From: Alteromonas sp. 1_MG-2023 | GTDB taxonomy: Bacteria > Pseudomonadota > Gammaproteobacteria > Enterobacterales > Alteromonadaceae | Direction of reading: 5' to 3' | Assembly: GCF_030547075.1 (NCBI RefSeq) | Contig: NZ_JAUOQH010000008.1 | Location: 1-64,000, forward strand | Length of the DNA stretch: 64,000 nt | Shown here: piece after piece, positions 21,136-29,096 of the stretch | Layout: each line of letters opens with the position of its first letter | Numbering within the stretch: the stretch's first letter is position 1 | Notes under the pieces: generated by a model | Seen by the model: the letters and a program-made list of their open reading frames with translations, nothing else | What the model was told of the DNA's origin: nothing | The model's database searches: none | Program-made: the position numbers and the translations under genes

Positions 21136-21585
21136 TCAATACATCTTGTACGGTAAGAACTTTCCAGACATCACCACGCTTACGCGGTCGCCTTTAGGAT
21201 CGTTCTCGCGCTGTAAGTCCATTGAAAAATCGATAGCACTCATAATACCGTCACCAAATTCTTCATGAATAAGTTCTTTTAATGTAGTGCCATACACATT
21301 CACCAATTCATACCAGCGATAGATAAGCGGGTCGGTAGGCACTTCGGTAGGCAATGAACCTTTGTAAGGTGCAATTTGCAACCACGCAATCGCTTCATCA
21401 CTAAGACCAAAGATAGAGCCCACCGTGGTAGCTTGCTCTTTTGTCATGGCCATTTGCCCTAAGCAGGCCGCAGTGCTCCACTCCTTAGATTGTCCAATAG
21501 CCTCGGCAACATCACACCACTTTATGCTTTTAGAAACTTTTGCAGACTGAATCATTTCGGTAACTTGCGTTCGACTGTTAATCAT
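21136..21585 (-). CDS. cynS: cyanate hydratase (cyanase)
   Basis: Converts cyanate and bicarbonate to ammonia and CO2, detoxifying cyanate or using it as nitrogen. At 149 residues it is near the E. coli length of 156. The N-terminal helix-turn-helix-like domain and the C-terminal catalytic domain are both present. Catalytic Arg and Glu lie in IYRWYELVNVYG and the catalytic Ser in GDGIMSAIDFSMD. AAGGAA precedes the start. It is the third gene of the focA-kinase-cynS module, consistent with a nitrogen role. No cynT or cyanate ABC transporter is in the window. Confidence 0.95.
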   Translation of the reverse strand: MINSRTQVTEMIQSAKVSKSIKWCDVAEAIGQSKEWSTAACLGQMAMTKEQATTVGSIFGLSDEAIAWLQIAPYKGSLPTEVPTDPLIYRWYELVNVYGTTLKELIHEEFGDGIMSAIDFSMDLQRENDPKGDRVSVVMSGKFLPYKMY

Positions 21586-21633
21586 AGAATTTCCTTAAAT
21601 TATGGAGGGGTGAGTAATGTGGTATTAATTGCT

Positions 21634-23469
21634 TCAGTCACTGCGATAAAACAGCAGGAATGTAGCGATATTGCTTATAGCTAACAATAGTGACAGGCCT
21701 TGCCAAAACCGCAGTGGGTAACGCTCAATAAGGGGCGCGGTCACCCGGTTCAAAAATGCGGGGCTTGGCTGTCGTAAGTTAAAAATAAATTCGGATAACG
21801 TGGAGTAACGTTTATCGGGGTTAGGTTGTAACGCGCGCTTTAGGGTAGCGTCTATCCATGCAGGGATTTGCTGGCGCTCATCTAATACCGACTGATATTT
21901 AAGTTTATGCTGCGCAGCCACCGTGCGTGACTTTGCCACTTGCGTACCATAGGGAAACCGACCGCTTAATAGATAGTAAGTCAGAACGGCTAGCGAATAG
22001 AGGTCGGATTGATCACATCCGCTATCCCCAAGAAAATACTCCGGCGCAACATAAGCGGCGGTACCCATAATTTCACATTCATTATGAAAAGACAGTTCAC
22101 TAATACCCGCAACGCGAGCAGAGCCTAAATCGATAATCTTACAGTTGCCTGATTCTTCAATCATGATGTTTTCGGGGCGAATGTCCTGATGAAGAATGTC
22201 TTCACGATGCATCGCCATAAGGCCTTTGGCGACTTGCTCAATAATGTCTCTTACTTTTTCTATGCTGGGTTTCGGATTATCAATAAGCCACTGCGATAAG
22301 TTTCTACCTTCAAGATATTCGTTAATACAGTAATTATATTGAGGTGATTGTGCGCGCTTTGGCGCGCGAATAACGTGTTCGGAGTTAATTCTGCGAGCAA
22401 TCCATTCTTCTAATGCAAAGTGCTCAAGATAGTCATCGTTTAACGCTAATTCGGTAGACGGTACTTTAATGACTACCCGAGCTAGGCTGGCAGTGTCTTT
22501 TGCTTGATAAACATGGCTACGGGCAGACTGATAAAGCTGTCGCTCGATAACATAGCCATCTATTTCATCCCCCACGGAAATTCCATCGGGCAGGGGTAAC
22601 GTTGAATCGGCGTCGGGCGAGAATTTGTTACTGTCTAATTGTTTGATGGTAATGGATTGAAATGTAACGTTGTCATTACTACCATTAGCTAGGGCTAGTT
22701 GTACAATTTGTTTGGCGAGTGCTGAGGATCTTGTATCAGAAGTATTTAGTTCGCTCTCAGGTGTGTTTTGTTCGGGCTCAAGGCTGTTTATTCGCTCAGG
22801 GCAGTCTATTCGCTCAAGGCTGTTGTCACTTTGCCCAAGGCTGTTCTTCTCAATATGCTCATTAATAGCGGTGGGTGAAACGAATTCATAAACGCCATCT
22901 GTCATTAACACCAGCGTATCGTTTTCTTCTAGCGGTAAAGCCAAGTAATCGATATCAACATTGGCTTGTACACCTAAAGCATTGGCCAAGTAAGATTCGT
23001 GCTGAGAATATTCCACCCGATGACTTTCGGTGAGTATTTCACAGTGCCCATTGCGAAATAAACATACCCGAGCATCGCCAACATGAAAAATGTGGGCAGT
23101 ATCACCTTTTATAATTACAGCGGAAAAAGTACATACATAACCTTTATCTGGGGTGTAACAAAACGGACTTTGCTGGGTTTTCGCGTACAGCGTAGCATTA
23201 ATGCCTTGAATAACGGTTTTTGCGCTTTGTGCCACACTCCACGTTTCAGAGGTGCAATAATATTGCGAAGCAAAGTCGCTAATCGCGAGATCGCTAGCGA
23301 TTTGGCTTACCGTACTACTGCTTATTCCATCAGCGAGTGCGAAAGCGCACCCTTTTAACGTTAAAGAAGTATCAGAAGGGATATACCCACTACATGCATC
23401 TTGATTGACTGGCTTTACACCAGAGTCAGTGAATTCGCTGTAATGAACCGATAGGGTATTAGTTTGCAT
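21634..23469 (-). CDS. bifunctional PP2C phosphatase / Ser-Thr kinase membrane protein
   Basis: A 611-residue fusion. A PP2C domain (about 1-275) has FALADG, GDARVCLF and LMTDGVYEF metal-site motifs. A Ser/Glu/Asn-rich insert lies near 215-250. The kinase domain (about 305-565) has the ATP lysine in VVIKVPS, the catalytic loop HQDIRPEN, DLG in place of DFG, and APEY. A single C-terminal membrane helix ends the protein. The glycine-rich loop is poor (YQSARSHVYQ). Similar proteins lie beside nitrate/nitrite assimilation genes in Pseudomonas, which fits focA and cynS here. The ATG follows the focA terminator T-run directly and has no Shine-Dalgarno. Confidence 0.88.
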   Translation of the reverse strand: MQTNTLSVHYSEFTDSGVKPVNQDACSGYIPSDTSLTLKGCAFALADGISSSTVSQIASDLAISDFASQYYCTSETWSVAQSAKTVIQGINATLYAKTQQSPFCYTPDKGYVCTFSAVIIKGDTAHIFHVGDARVCLFRNGHCEILTESHRVEYSQHESYLANALGVQANVDIDYLALPLEENDTLVLMTDGVYEFVSPTAINEHIEKNSLGQSDNSLERIDCPERINSLEPEQNTPESELNTSDTRSSALAKQIVQLALANGSNDNVTFQSITIKQLDSNKFSPDADSTLPLPDGISVGDEIDGYVIERQLYQSARSHVYQAKDTASLARVVIKVPSTELALNDDYLEHFALEEWIARRINSEHVIRAPKRAQSPQYNYCINEYLEGRNLSQWLIDNPKPSIEKVRDIIEQVAKGLMAMHREDILHQDIRPENIMIEESGNCKIIDLGSARVAGISELSFHNECEIMGTAAYVAPEYFLGDSGCDQSDLYSLAVLTYYLLSGRFPYGTQVAKSRTVAAQHKLKYQSVLDERQQIPAWIDATLKRALQPNPDKRYSTLSEFIFNLRQPSPAFLNRVTAPLIERYPLRFWQGLSLLLAISNIATFLLFYRSD

Positions 23470-23472
23470 ATA

Positions 23473-23504
23473 AAAAAATGCCCGACAGGAGAAACCTGTC
23501 GGGC
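23473..23504 (-). terminator. terminator between focA/nirC and the kinase gene
   Basis: On the minus strand the hairpin GCCCGACAGG-N5-CCTGTCGGGC is followed by A then T7. It begins just after the focA/nirC stop, and its T-run touches the start codon of the next gene. It should limit expression of the kinase and cynS relative to the transporter. Confidence 0.88.
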
Positions 23505-23513
23505 GCCTTTTTG

Positions 23514-24362
23514 TTAAACGGTAGCCGTTTTAGTAGAAGGAGTTTCTGACGTTACAAGTTTACGCTTAGGTGCAGTTTTAACGTGAGTACTATAAATAGT
23601 TAAACCCGTAAACGCTAAACCACCAACAAGGTTACCAAGGGCTGTAGGAATTTCGTTCCATACTAGGTAATCCATAATTGAGAAGTCACCACCCATAATA
23701 AGACCGAATGGGAACAAGAACATGTTAACGACTGAATGTTCAAAGCCCATAAAGAAGAACAGCATGATAGGCATCCACATAGCCAATACTTTACCGCTTA
23801 CGTTAGTAGAAATCATAGCGCCAACTACACCTAGCGATACCATCCAGTTACACAGCATGCCGCGGATAAAAATAGTAAACCAGCCAGCAGTACCATATTC
23901 GGCGTAACCTAGCGTTCGTGCTTCACCGATACTCGCTACCTTAGTTGCAATAGCACCACCATCAACGTTGTAGCCCATGGTAAATATAAAAGACATCATG
24001 AAGGCTACGGTAAGCGCGCCACCAAAGTTACCTACAAATACTAAGCCCCAATTACGTAAAATCTGTTTAGGGGTGACACCAGGGCGCTTAGCTAACCATG
24101 CTAAAGGGGTTAATACAAATACACCAGTGAGTAGATCAAACCCCATTAAGTACAGAATACAAAATCCAACAGGGAAGAGTACGGCACCCAATAAGAAGAT
24201 GCCTGTTTGTACTGCAATGGTAATAGCAAATACAGCCGCTAGCGCTAATATAGCGCCCGCCATAAATGCGCGAATAAGTGTATCGCGAGTAGACATGTAG
24301 ATTTTAGATTCACCGGCATCTACCATTTTTGTGGCAAACTCGGCGGGAAGTAAATAAGCCAT
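23514..24362 (-). CDS. formate/nitrite channel family transporter (FocA/NirC/FNT)
   Basis: A 282-residue six-helix FNT channel protein. Recognisable stretches are the N-terminal AFMAGAILALAAVFAITIAV, the central NWGLVFVGNFGG and NWMVSLGVV, and FEHSVVNMFLFP, which carries the conserved pore histidine. Family members pass formate, nitrite or hydrosulfide. The nitrogen-type promoter and leader upstream and the kinase and cynS downstream favour nitrite, or perhaps another small nitrogen anion. AGGGTG lies 9 nt before the start. Confidence 0.9.
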   Translation of the reverse strand: MAYLLPAEFATKMVDAGESKIYMSTRDTLIRAFMAGAILALAAVFAITIAVQTGIFLLGAVLFPVGFCILYLMGFDLLTGVFVLTPLAWLAKRPGVTPKQILRNWGLVFVGNFGGALTVAFMMSFIFTMGYNVDGGAIATKVASIGEARTLGYAEYGTAGWFTIFIRGMLCNWMVSLGVVGAMISTNVSGKVLAMWMPIMLFFFMGFEHSVVNMFLFPFGLIMGGDFSIMDYLVWNEIPTALGNLVGGLAFTGLTIYSTHVKTAPKRKLVTSETPSTKTATV

Positions 24363-24439
24363 AATTAATCACCCTGATATGTAAACTATTATTAAAAATA
24401 ACGAGCCATTTAACTGCTTTATCTATAAAACAAACGAAC

Positions 24440-24489
24440 AAAAAAAAACGTCCACACCATTCCCTGTTTCCAAAGAAGGTTGTGGACGT
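24440..24489 (-). terminator. leader attenuator upstream of the FNT transporter gene
   Basis: On the minus strand the inverted repeat ACGTCCACA...TGTGGACGT (9 bp, 24-nt loop) is followed by a run of nine T. It lies about 80 bp before the start codon, inside the expected leader transcript. A terminator between promoter and gene implies regulated read-through. nas operons with this plan use a nitrate-responsive ANTAR antiterminator. Confidence 0.75.
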
Positions 24490-24498
24490 CTTTATCCA
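24483..24498 (-). promoter_or_regulatory. possible ANTAR-type antiterminator hairpin
   Basis: The leader RNA can form UGGAU-AAAGAC-GUCCA, a 5-bp stem with one U-G pair and a hexaloop having A at position 1 and G at position 4. These are the two loop bases described for ANTAR-protein targets. It shares bases with the 5' arm of the attenuator, so the two structures exclude each other. A clear upstream partner hairpin was not found. Confidence 0.45.
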
Positions 24499-24549
24499 AT
24501 TCAATAGATTGTGTTAGCCAGTAAGCAAACCGACTCGTACTGCTTTAGG

Positions 24550-24569
24550 TTCTGCGAAATTGATGCCAA
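24550..24569 (-). promoter_or_regulatory. sigma54-type (-24/-12) promoter of the FNT transporter gene
   Basis: On the minus strand TTGGCATCAATTTCGCA has GG (24566-24567) and GC (24554-24555) separated by exactly 10 nt, the RpoN spacing. The -24 TTGGCA is strong; the -12 has TCGC instead of TTGC. The start site would be near 24542, leaving a leader of about 180 nt. Confidence 0.65.
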
Positions 24570-24652
24570 TAAATTAGTTTTATTTTAAAAGCTTAAAAAT
24601 CAAGCGGTTGCTTAAGTCTATGGAGCCGAGTTTTATTTGGCGCAGTTGATTT

Positions 24653-24701
24653 CAAACCACTATGGTGCAAAAAAAATCATGTAGTGCACCGATTTGGTGG
24701 T
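24653..24701 (-). promoter_or_regulatory. tandem NtrC-like enhancer sites
   Basis: Two matches to TGCACC-N5-GGTGCA. Site 24685-24701 reads TGCACC-GATTT-GGTGGT and site 24653-24669 reads CAAACC-ACTAT-GGTGCA. Their centres are 32 bp apart (three helical turns), near -151 and -119 from the predicted sigma54 start. The E. coli glnA enhancer has the same 32-bp spacing. Confidence 0.62.
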
Positions 24702-24734
24702 TGTTTATGTTTACTAATAAAAGTTTATAGCGTG

Positions 24735-24785
24735 TTAGCTACTCAGGTTTAGCTAAACAGCCTTTGTTAAACAGTATTAGCTAAG
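24735..24785. repeat. three TTAGCT repeats
   Basis: TTAGCT occurs at 24735, 24749 and 24777, i.e. at offsets of 14 and 28 bp. The middle copy lies within the perfect palindrome GTTTAGCTAAAC (24747-24758). The repeats lie just upstream of the NtrC-like sites. They may be operator sites or chance. Confidence 0.3.
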
Positions 24786-24812
24786 TTGTTTTAAGTATGC
24801 AGGAATTAGGAT

Positions 24813-26939
24813 TTACTGGTTACCGCTCAGTTTCAAGGTTTTACGCAAGCTAGAAAGTGCGTCTTTCATTACACGTTCTTGTTGCTTTAGAACGGTGGTA
24901 TTAGCCTTCGATGTGGACTTTGTAAAATTAGCTGGCTTGTCAGACGCTGCTGTCGCTTCATGTACTTCAGGGGCTTCTGGTTGATAGCGCGCACGCTCAA
25001 ATTCTTGGGTAATGGTATTGAATTGGCTTGCCGCAGTGGACGGTAAAAGCGATTCAACAAGATTGAAGTAAGCGGTACTCCCTCTGTGTTCCCGCTGCAC
25101 CTTGGTGAAATTAGACACCAATTCAACCGCCGTTAAATACAGATGTTGATGTCTGGAAAACTGCGACTTTCTACGCAAAGGAAAAAATAGTACCAGTAAA
25201 AATATACTGACTATAACGAGTAAACTTAGCAAGAAGAGCGTCATTTTCTTTGAGGTTAACTCGCCAAGAAGCTGTTTTAACAAATCAGTTTGCGTTTGAT
25301 TATCAAAGCCTAGTACCAGTCTACTCCACTGGTAATCTATTTGTCGAAACCATCCTCTAATAGATAAAAATAGTTCAGCCGAATTTAAATTCTTAAACAT
25401 GCCTTCGTTGCGGGTTTCATTGAAATCGGCTAGGGCTTGTTCTAACCCAAAGGAAATACGAGAGGGGGCGACCACACTGGTAGGATCGTACGATACCCAC
25501 ACGCCATCGATTAACGCTTCCACCCAAGCGTGGGCATCGTATTGTCGAACTTGTATTACGTTATCACTTAATAACTCGCCGCCTTGATAGCCTGTTACCA
25601 TGCGTGCAGGAATACCGGCCACGCGAAGGGCAAATACCATCGCGCTGGCGTAATGGGCACAAAATCCAGCTTTTGCCTCGAACATAAAGGTATCAATAGG
25701 CGAGTTGGGCATGGCATTGGGTTGTAGCGTGTAGCTAAACCCGCTTGTTTTGAAGTGCTGTAAAATTCGGTTAGCAACGTCATATTCACTTTGGGTATTG
25801 GCAGCAAGCTGCTTCACCCATGCTTGGGTGCTCAAATTACTATCGCTGGGAAACTGCAGGTTTAGCTGGGTATCAAAATCGGCAAGTTCACTAACAAGTG
25901 GTACGTTAGGGAAGTAAGTTAAATAGAAGGCCCGCTTTCCTACAATGGGGCGCTCTGCCCGCAGTGCAAAGTTAAACTGTTGCCACATTTTCGGGTTGTC
26001 TAACGCGGTGTTTTCGGTTGATATATCGAGAGAATACAACCAACGCTGATTGTTGGGTTCAACAATCAATTGATAGGGCTCCCCAACTCCTCCACCAGAC
26101 GCACTATCAGAAGCAGCATCAGAAGAACCATTAGCAGAAGAGTAGGCAAGTGAAACCTTTCTACCCATGTTTTTTAGCTGCGATTCCGCTTGCTTTCGTT
26201 TTGGGCTAATAGACCAGGTTTTGCCATCGAAGTTTTCCATTGTCATGGCGCGCCAATAGCGTTGTTGAGCTGGCGGTGGAGTTTGCGAGAACGTGGCGCT
26301 AAACGCTAAATCAGATGATTTTGCTAACGAAGCGATATCCCCAGGGGTTACCGTGTCTGATAATCCTGTTTCACTCGACTTAGACGTCGGCATTTGCCAT
26401 AGCGGAGGAAATTGCGGTACCACCACAAACAATAGCGCTGCTAATGGAAACGCTTGAAGTAATACTATGCCTGATTTTCTTAACGAGACTCTTAAACTAA
26501 GGGAGGGGGCATATAACAAAGCCAAAGCAGTAAACAAAAGCGCGATGACGGCCAAGTAACCTATCCAAGCCTCTAGCCCCAATGCAAAAATAAACCCGCA
26601 GCCCACTAAGAAAAGGCAGCAGCAGAATAGTTGTAAGAAGTCTCTGGTTTGGGAAAGCAGCATAAGCTTAAGCGCACAGGCCAATACCAGCAAATTTATC
26701 ATGCTATTAAGTAAGCCAATAGACAGGCCAAACCAACCTAGCGCTATTAATGCCAGTACTGCCAATAAGTTTACCGTGCGGCTGCTGGGGTTATTTTCTT
26801 GCCAACCGAAATACAACGCGCTTTGCATAATAACCGCGCATATTGCTATTAGCACCACCCAGGTTAACAGGGGCGTAATCAAGCTAAGGGTAAGCACGAT
26901 AAAGCAGGTGGCTAATAACATGTTGGCTCTGTTATTCAT
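24813..26939 (-). CDS. TgpA-like membrane transglutaminase (DUF3488-TGc-DUF4129)
   Basis: A 708-residue protein. The N-terminal region (about 1-190) has several membrane helices (DUF3488). A periplasmic transglutaminase core has the catalytic Cys in AGFCAHYASAMVFALR, His in YDAHAWVEALI and Asp in SYDPTS. A further membrane helix lies near 575-595, with a cytoplasmic DUF4129-like tail. Pseudomonas TgpA is an essential periplasmic transglutaminase; the substrate is not settled. It is last of the moxR-DUF58-tgpA operon and overlaps the DUF58 gene by one base. Confidence 0.9.
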   Translation of the reverse strand: MNNRANMLLATCFIVLTLSLITPLLTWVVLIAICAVIMQSALYFGWQENNPSSRTVNLLAVLALIALGWFGLSIGLLNSMINLLVLACALKLMLLSQTRDFLQLFCCCLFLVGCGFIFALGLEAWIGYLAVIALLFTALALLYAPSLSLRVSLRKSGIVLLQAFPLAALLFVVVPQFPPLWQMPTSKSSETGLSDTVTPGDIASLAKSSDLAFSATFSQTPPPAQQRYWRAMTMENFDGKTWSISPKRKQAESQLKNMGRKVSLAYSSANGSSDAASDSASGGGVGEPYQLIVEPNNQRWLYSLDISTENTALDNPKMWQQFNFALRAERPIVGKRAFYLTYFPNVPLVSELADFDTQLNLQFPSDSNLSTQAWVKQLAANTQSEYDVANRILQHFKTSGFSYTLQPNAMPNSPIDTFMFEAKAGFCAHYASAMVFALRVAGIPARMVTGYQGGELLSDNVIQVRQYDAHAWVEALIDGVWVSYDPTSVVAPSRISFGLEQALADFNETRNEGMFKNLNSAELFLSIRGWFRQIDYQWSRLVLGFDNQTQTDLLKQLLGELTSKKMTLFLLSLLVIVSIFLLVLFFPLRRKSQFSRHQHLYLTAVELVSNFTKVQREHRGSTAYFNLVESLLPSTAASQFNTITQEFERARYQPEAPEVHEATAASDKPANFTKSTSKANTTVLKQQERVMKDALSSLRKTLKLSGNQ

Positions 26940-27964
26940 CAGCCAGCTCCTTGTGATGAAACCTGTTCAGCACTTTTGGCAGATGATTGGGTATGAGAGC
27001 CTGGCGCCTTTGGGTAATTTGCTAAGGCTGTCAGGCATTGATGCATATGCGTTACAGAGTTATTGGGCGTAAAGGAGGTATTACCTACTTTTAAACCGTA
27101 CTGAATACCTTGCGATTGCAACGTTAATATTTGCTGGGTTAAGGCACTAAGCCCCTCTTCGATAGGCGTATTTGTCGATAAACTTAAATAAACGTCGTCT
27201 TTTTTTTGCTCGCTAAACTGTTTAACAACCCAATTTCCCGTCTTGGCCACTTGCTTCCATGCCACTCTATTTAGTGGTTCACCTTCCACGAAATCGGTAA
27301 GCGCAAAAAAGTCTTCGTTACCTAATAGGGTATCTTCTTGGCTACCATTATTTTCATCTGTGCTATGACTTATTTCACTTAGCTGCCCTGATATGGGTTC
27401 AGGGTACACCATTATCTTTGTGTCAAAATCTAGATGAGTCCAGCAAGTGTATAAACCAAAGGGGTAAGCGCTTTTTAGCGTAAGACGGGGTAGCTTATGC
27501 TCGCCACGAGAGCATAGCGTAAACGGGATAATGAGCTGTTGCTCTTTATTGCCAATATCAAATGTAAAGTTTTTAATCTCCTTGAGCCACTGTACCTGTA
27601 ACAAGCCTTCAGGCTTAGTTTTATATTGGGTGTGCTTCACTCTATTAAGCGTTAACTGCGAAGAAGTATTGGCGAATACGGTAGCCGGGGGGGTTATTTT
27701 AAGCGCAATGGCCGCAAAATTTTGGTAGCTATAAAATAACGTGAGCAACATGGTGCTAGTTAATAAATAACTGAGTAGCAACATAAGGTTGTTTTGATAG
27801 TTAGTGCCCAGCAAAAATAAACACAAGCACACCACCATAAAGCCCCAGCCAAACCGACTAGGCAATATAAATACTGAACGCATGTTTAACGCATGGGTGG
27901 CATTGGGGGGAATACGTTTGTCTAACCAAGCCAACCAAGGTTTATAAAACCACTTTGCTAACAT
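26939..27964 (-). CDS. DUF58 membrane protein
   Basis: A 341-residue protein with two N-terminal membrane helices (about 32-75) and a C-terminal DUF58 region containing DFVEGEPLNRVAWKQVAKTG, close to the family signature. DUF58 proteins regularly accompany MoxR ATPases and transglutaminase-like proteins and are thought to act with them in protein complex maturation or envelope stress. It is 3 bp after moxR and its stop overlaps the tgpA start. Confidence 0.88.
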   Translation of the reverse strand: MLAKWFYKPWLAWLDKRIPPNATHALNMRSVFILPSRFGWGFMVVCLCLFLLGTNYQNNLMLLLSYLLTSTMLLTLFYSYQNFAAIALKITPPATVFANTSSQLTLNRVKHTQYKTKPEGLLQVQWLKEIKNFTFDIGNKEQQLIIPFTLCSRGEHKLPRLTLKSAYPFGLYTCWTHLDFDTKIMVYPEPISGQLSEISHSTDENNGSQEDTLLGNEDFFALTDFVEGEPLNRVAWKQVAKTGNWVVKQFSEQKKDDVYLSLSTNTPIEEGLSALTQQILTLQSQGIQYGLKVGNTSFTPNNSVTHMHQCLTALANYPKAPGSHTQSSAKSAEQVSSQGAG

Positions 27965-27967
27965 TAA

Positions 27968-28879
27968 CTATGCCGCCAGCGGATCGATACTGTCTAATAA
28001 GTGCTGACTTAGCGATATGCCCTTGTGTTCTGATGAACCCGCGCTAAGTCTGTGTTCAGTAACTGCAACAAAAATGGCTTGTATATCATCAGGAGTAACA
28101 AAGCTTCTATCGTGCATGTACGCCCATGCTTTTGACGCTTGTAATAAGGCTCGGCTAGCTCGTGGAGATAAAGCGGTAGGGTAGCGACCTTCTGCTCGGC
28201 TTTCTGTCACCAATCGCAAAATATAATTGATAACGTCATCGCTGGCATGCACTTGGGTAACAGCATCTTGCATCGTGATTAAATCGGTTTGTGATAAACA
28301 AGACACTATCCGCTGCTGAACGTCGACTGATTGCTGCAACATCGCCTTTTCAGCATCCCAGTTGGGAAAGCCTAATGATATGCGCATAAAAAAGCGGTCG
28401 AGCTGAGATTCTGGTAAAGGGTAAGTACCAGATTGATAACCTGGATTCTGCGTACCAATCACGAAAAAGGGAGAAGGCAACGGGTGGGTGGTACCGTCAA
28501 TGCTAACTTGGCGTTCTTCCATAGCCTCTAAAAGGGCGCTTTGGGTTTTAGGGCTGGCGCGGTTTAGCTCGTCAGCAAGCACCACTTGGCTGAAAATAGG
28601 GCCGTGCCTAAATTGAAATTCACCATTGTGACTTTGATAAACATTTACGCCTAGCATGTCAGAAGGCAGTAAATCGGAAGTAAATTGAATACGTGAATAT
28701 TTAAGGCCAAACACTTGAGATAGTGCGTGAGAAAGTGTGGTTTTACCCATACCCGGTAAATCTTCAATAAGTAAATGACCATGGGCAAGCAAACAGGTGA
28801 TCGCCAGTTTTAACTGCGCTGATTTGCCAATAATTTTCTGGCTAAGTGCGTCATGTACTAATTGAATCTCTTTTCGCAT
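27968..28879 (-). CDS. MoxR family AAA+ ATPase
   Basis: A 303-residue AAA+ protein with Walker A in DLPGMGKTTLSHAL (about residues 39-52), Walker B in VVLADELNRA, sensor 1 in FVIGTQNP and a C-terminal lid domain. MoxR ATPases are chaperone-like and usually encoded with DUF58 and transglutaminase or von Willebrand A proteins, as here. It is first in its leftward operon and divergent from seqA. Confidence 0.93.
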   Translation of the reverse strand: MRKEIQLVHDALSQKIIGKSAQLKLAITCLLAHGHLLIEDLPGMGKTTLSHALSQVFGLKYSRIQFTSDLLPSDMLGVNVYQSHNGEFQFRHGPIFSQVVLADELNRASPKTQSALLEAMEERQVSIDGTTHPLPSPFFVIGTQNPGYQSGTYPLPESQLDRFFMRISLGFPNWDAEKAMLQQSVDVQQRIVSCLSQTDLITMQDAVTQVHASDDVINYILRLVTESRAEGRYPTALSPRASRALLQASKAWAYMHDRSFVTPDDIQAIFVAVTEHRLSAGSSEHKGISLSQHLLDSIDPLAA

Positions 28880-29096
28880 GGTAGAAGCTTACCTTTTTAA
28901 ACCTTTATATAAAGATATTAGCAATTTAATCATTGAAATAGCAGTGAGTATGCATACAAAGGTATAAGTGTGGTGATAAGCACCTTTCAAACCGCTAATT
29001 TAACGGGAATGAAAAGGAATTTACGCCTAGTTTAAAATAGTGCTGCGCTGGGCGAATGGGTTGTCTATAATGGGGCATCTTGTTAAGGAAGTAGTT

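Larger units (their letters stand above)
24363..24812. other. 450-bp regulatory region upstream of the FNT transporter gene
   Basis: No gene is seen. The region holds, in order of transcription (leftward), TTAGCT repeats, two NtrC-like sites, a sigma54-type promoter, and a long leader with an attenuator hairpin. Each is listed separately. The right end also contains the 3' flank of the transglutaminase gene. Confidence 0.7.
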
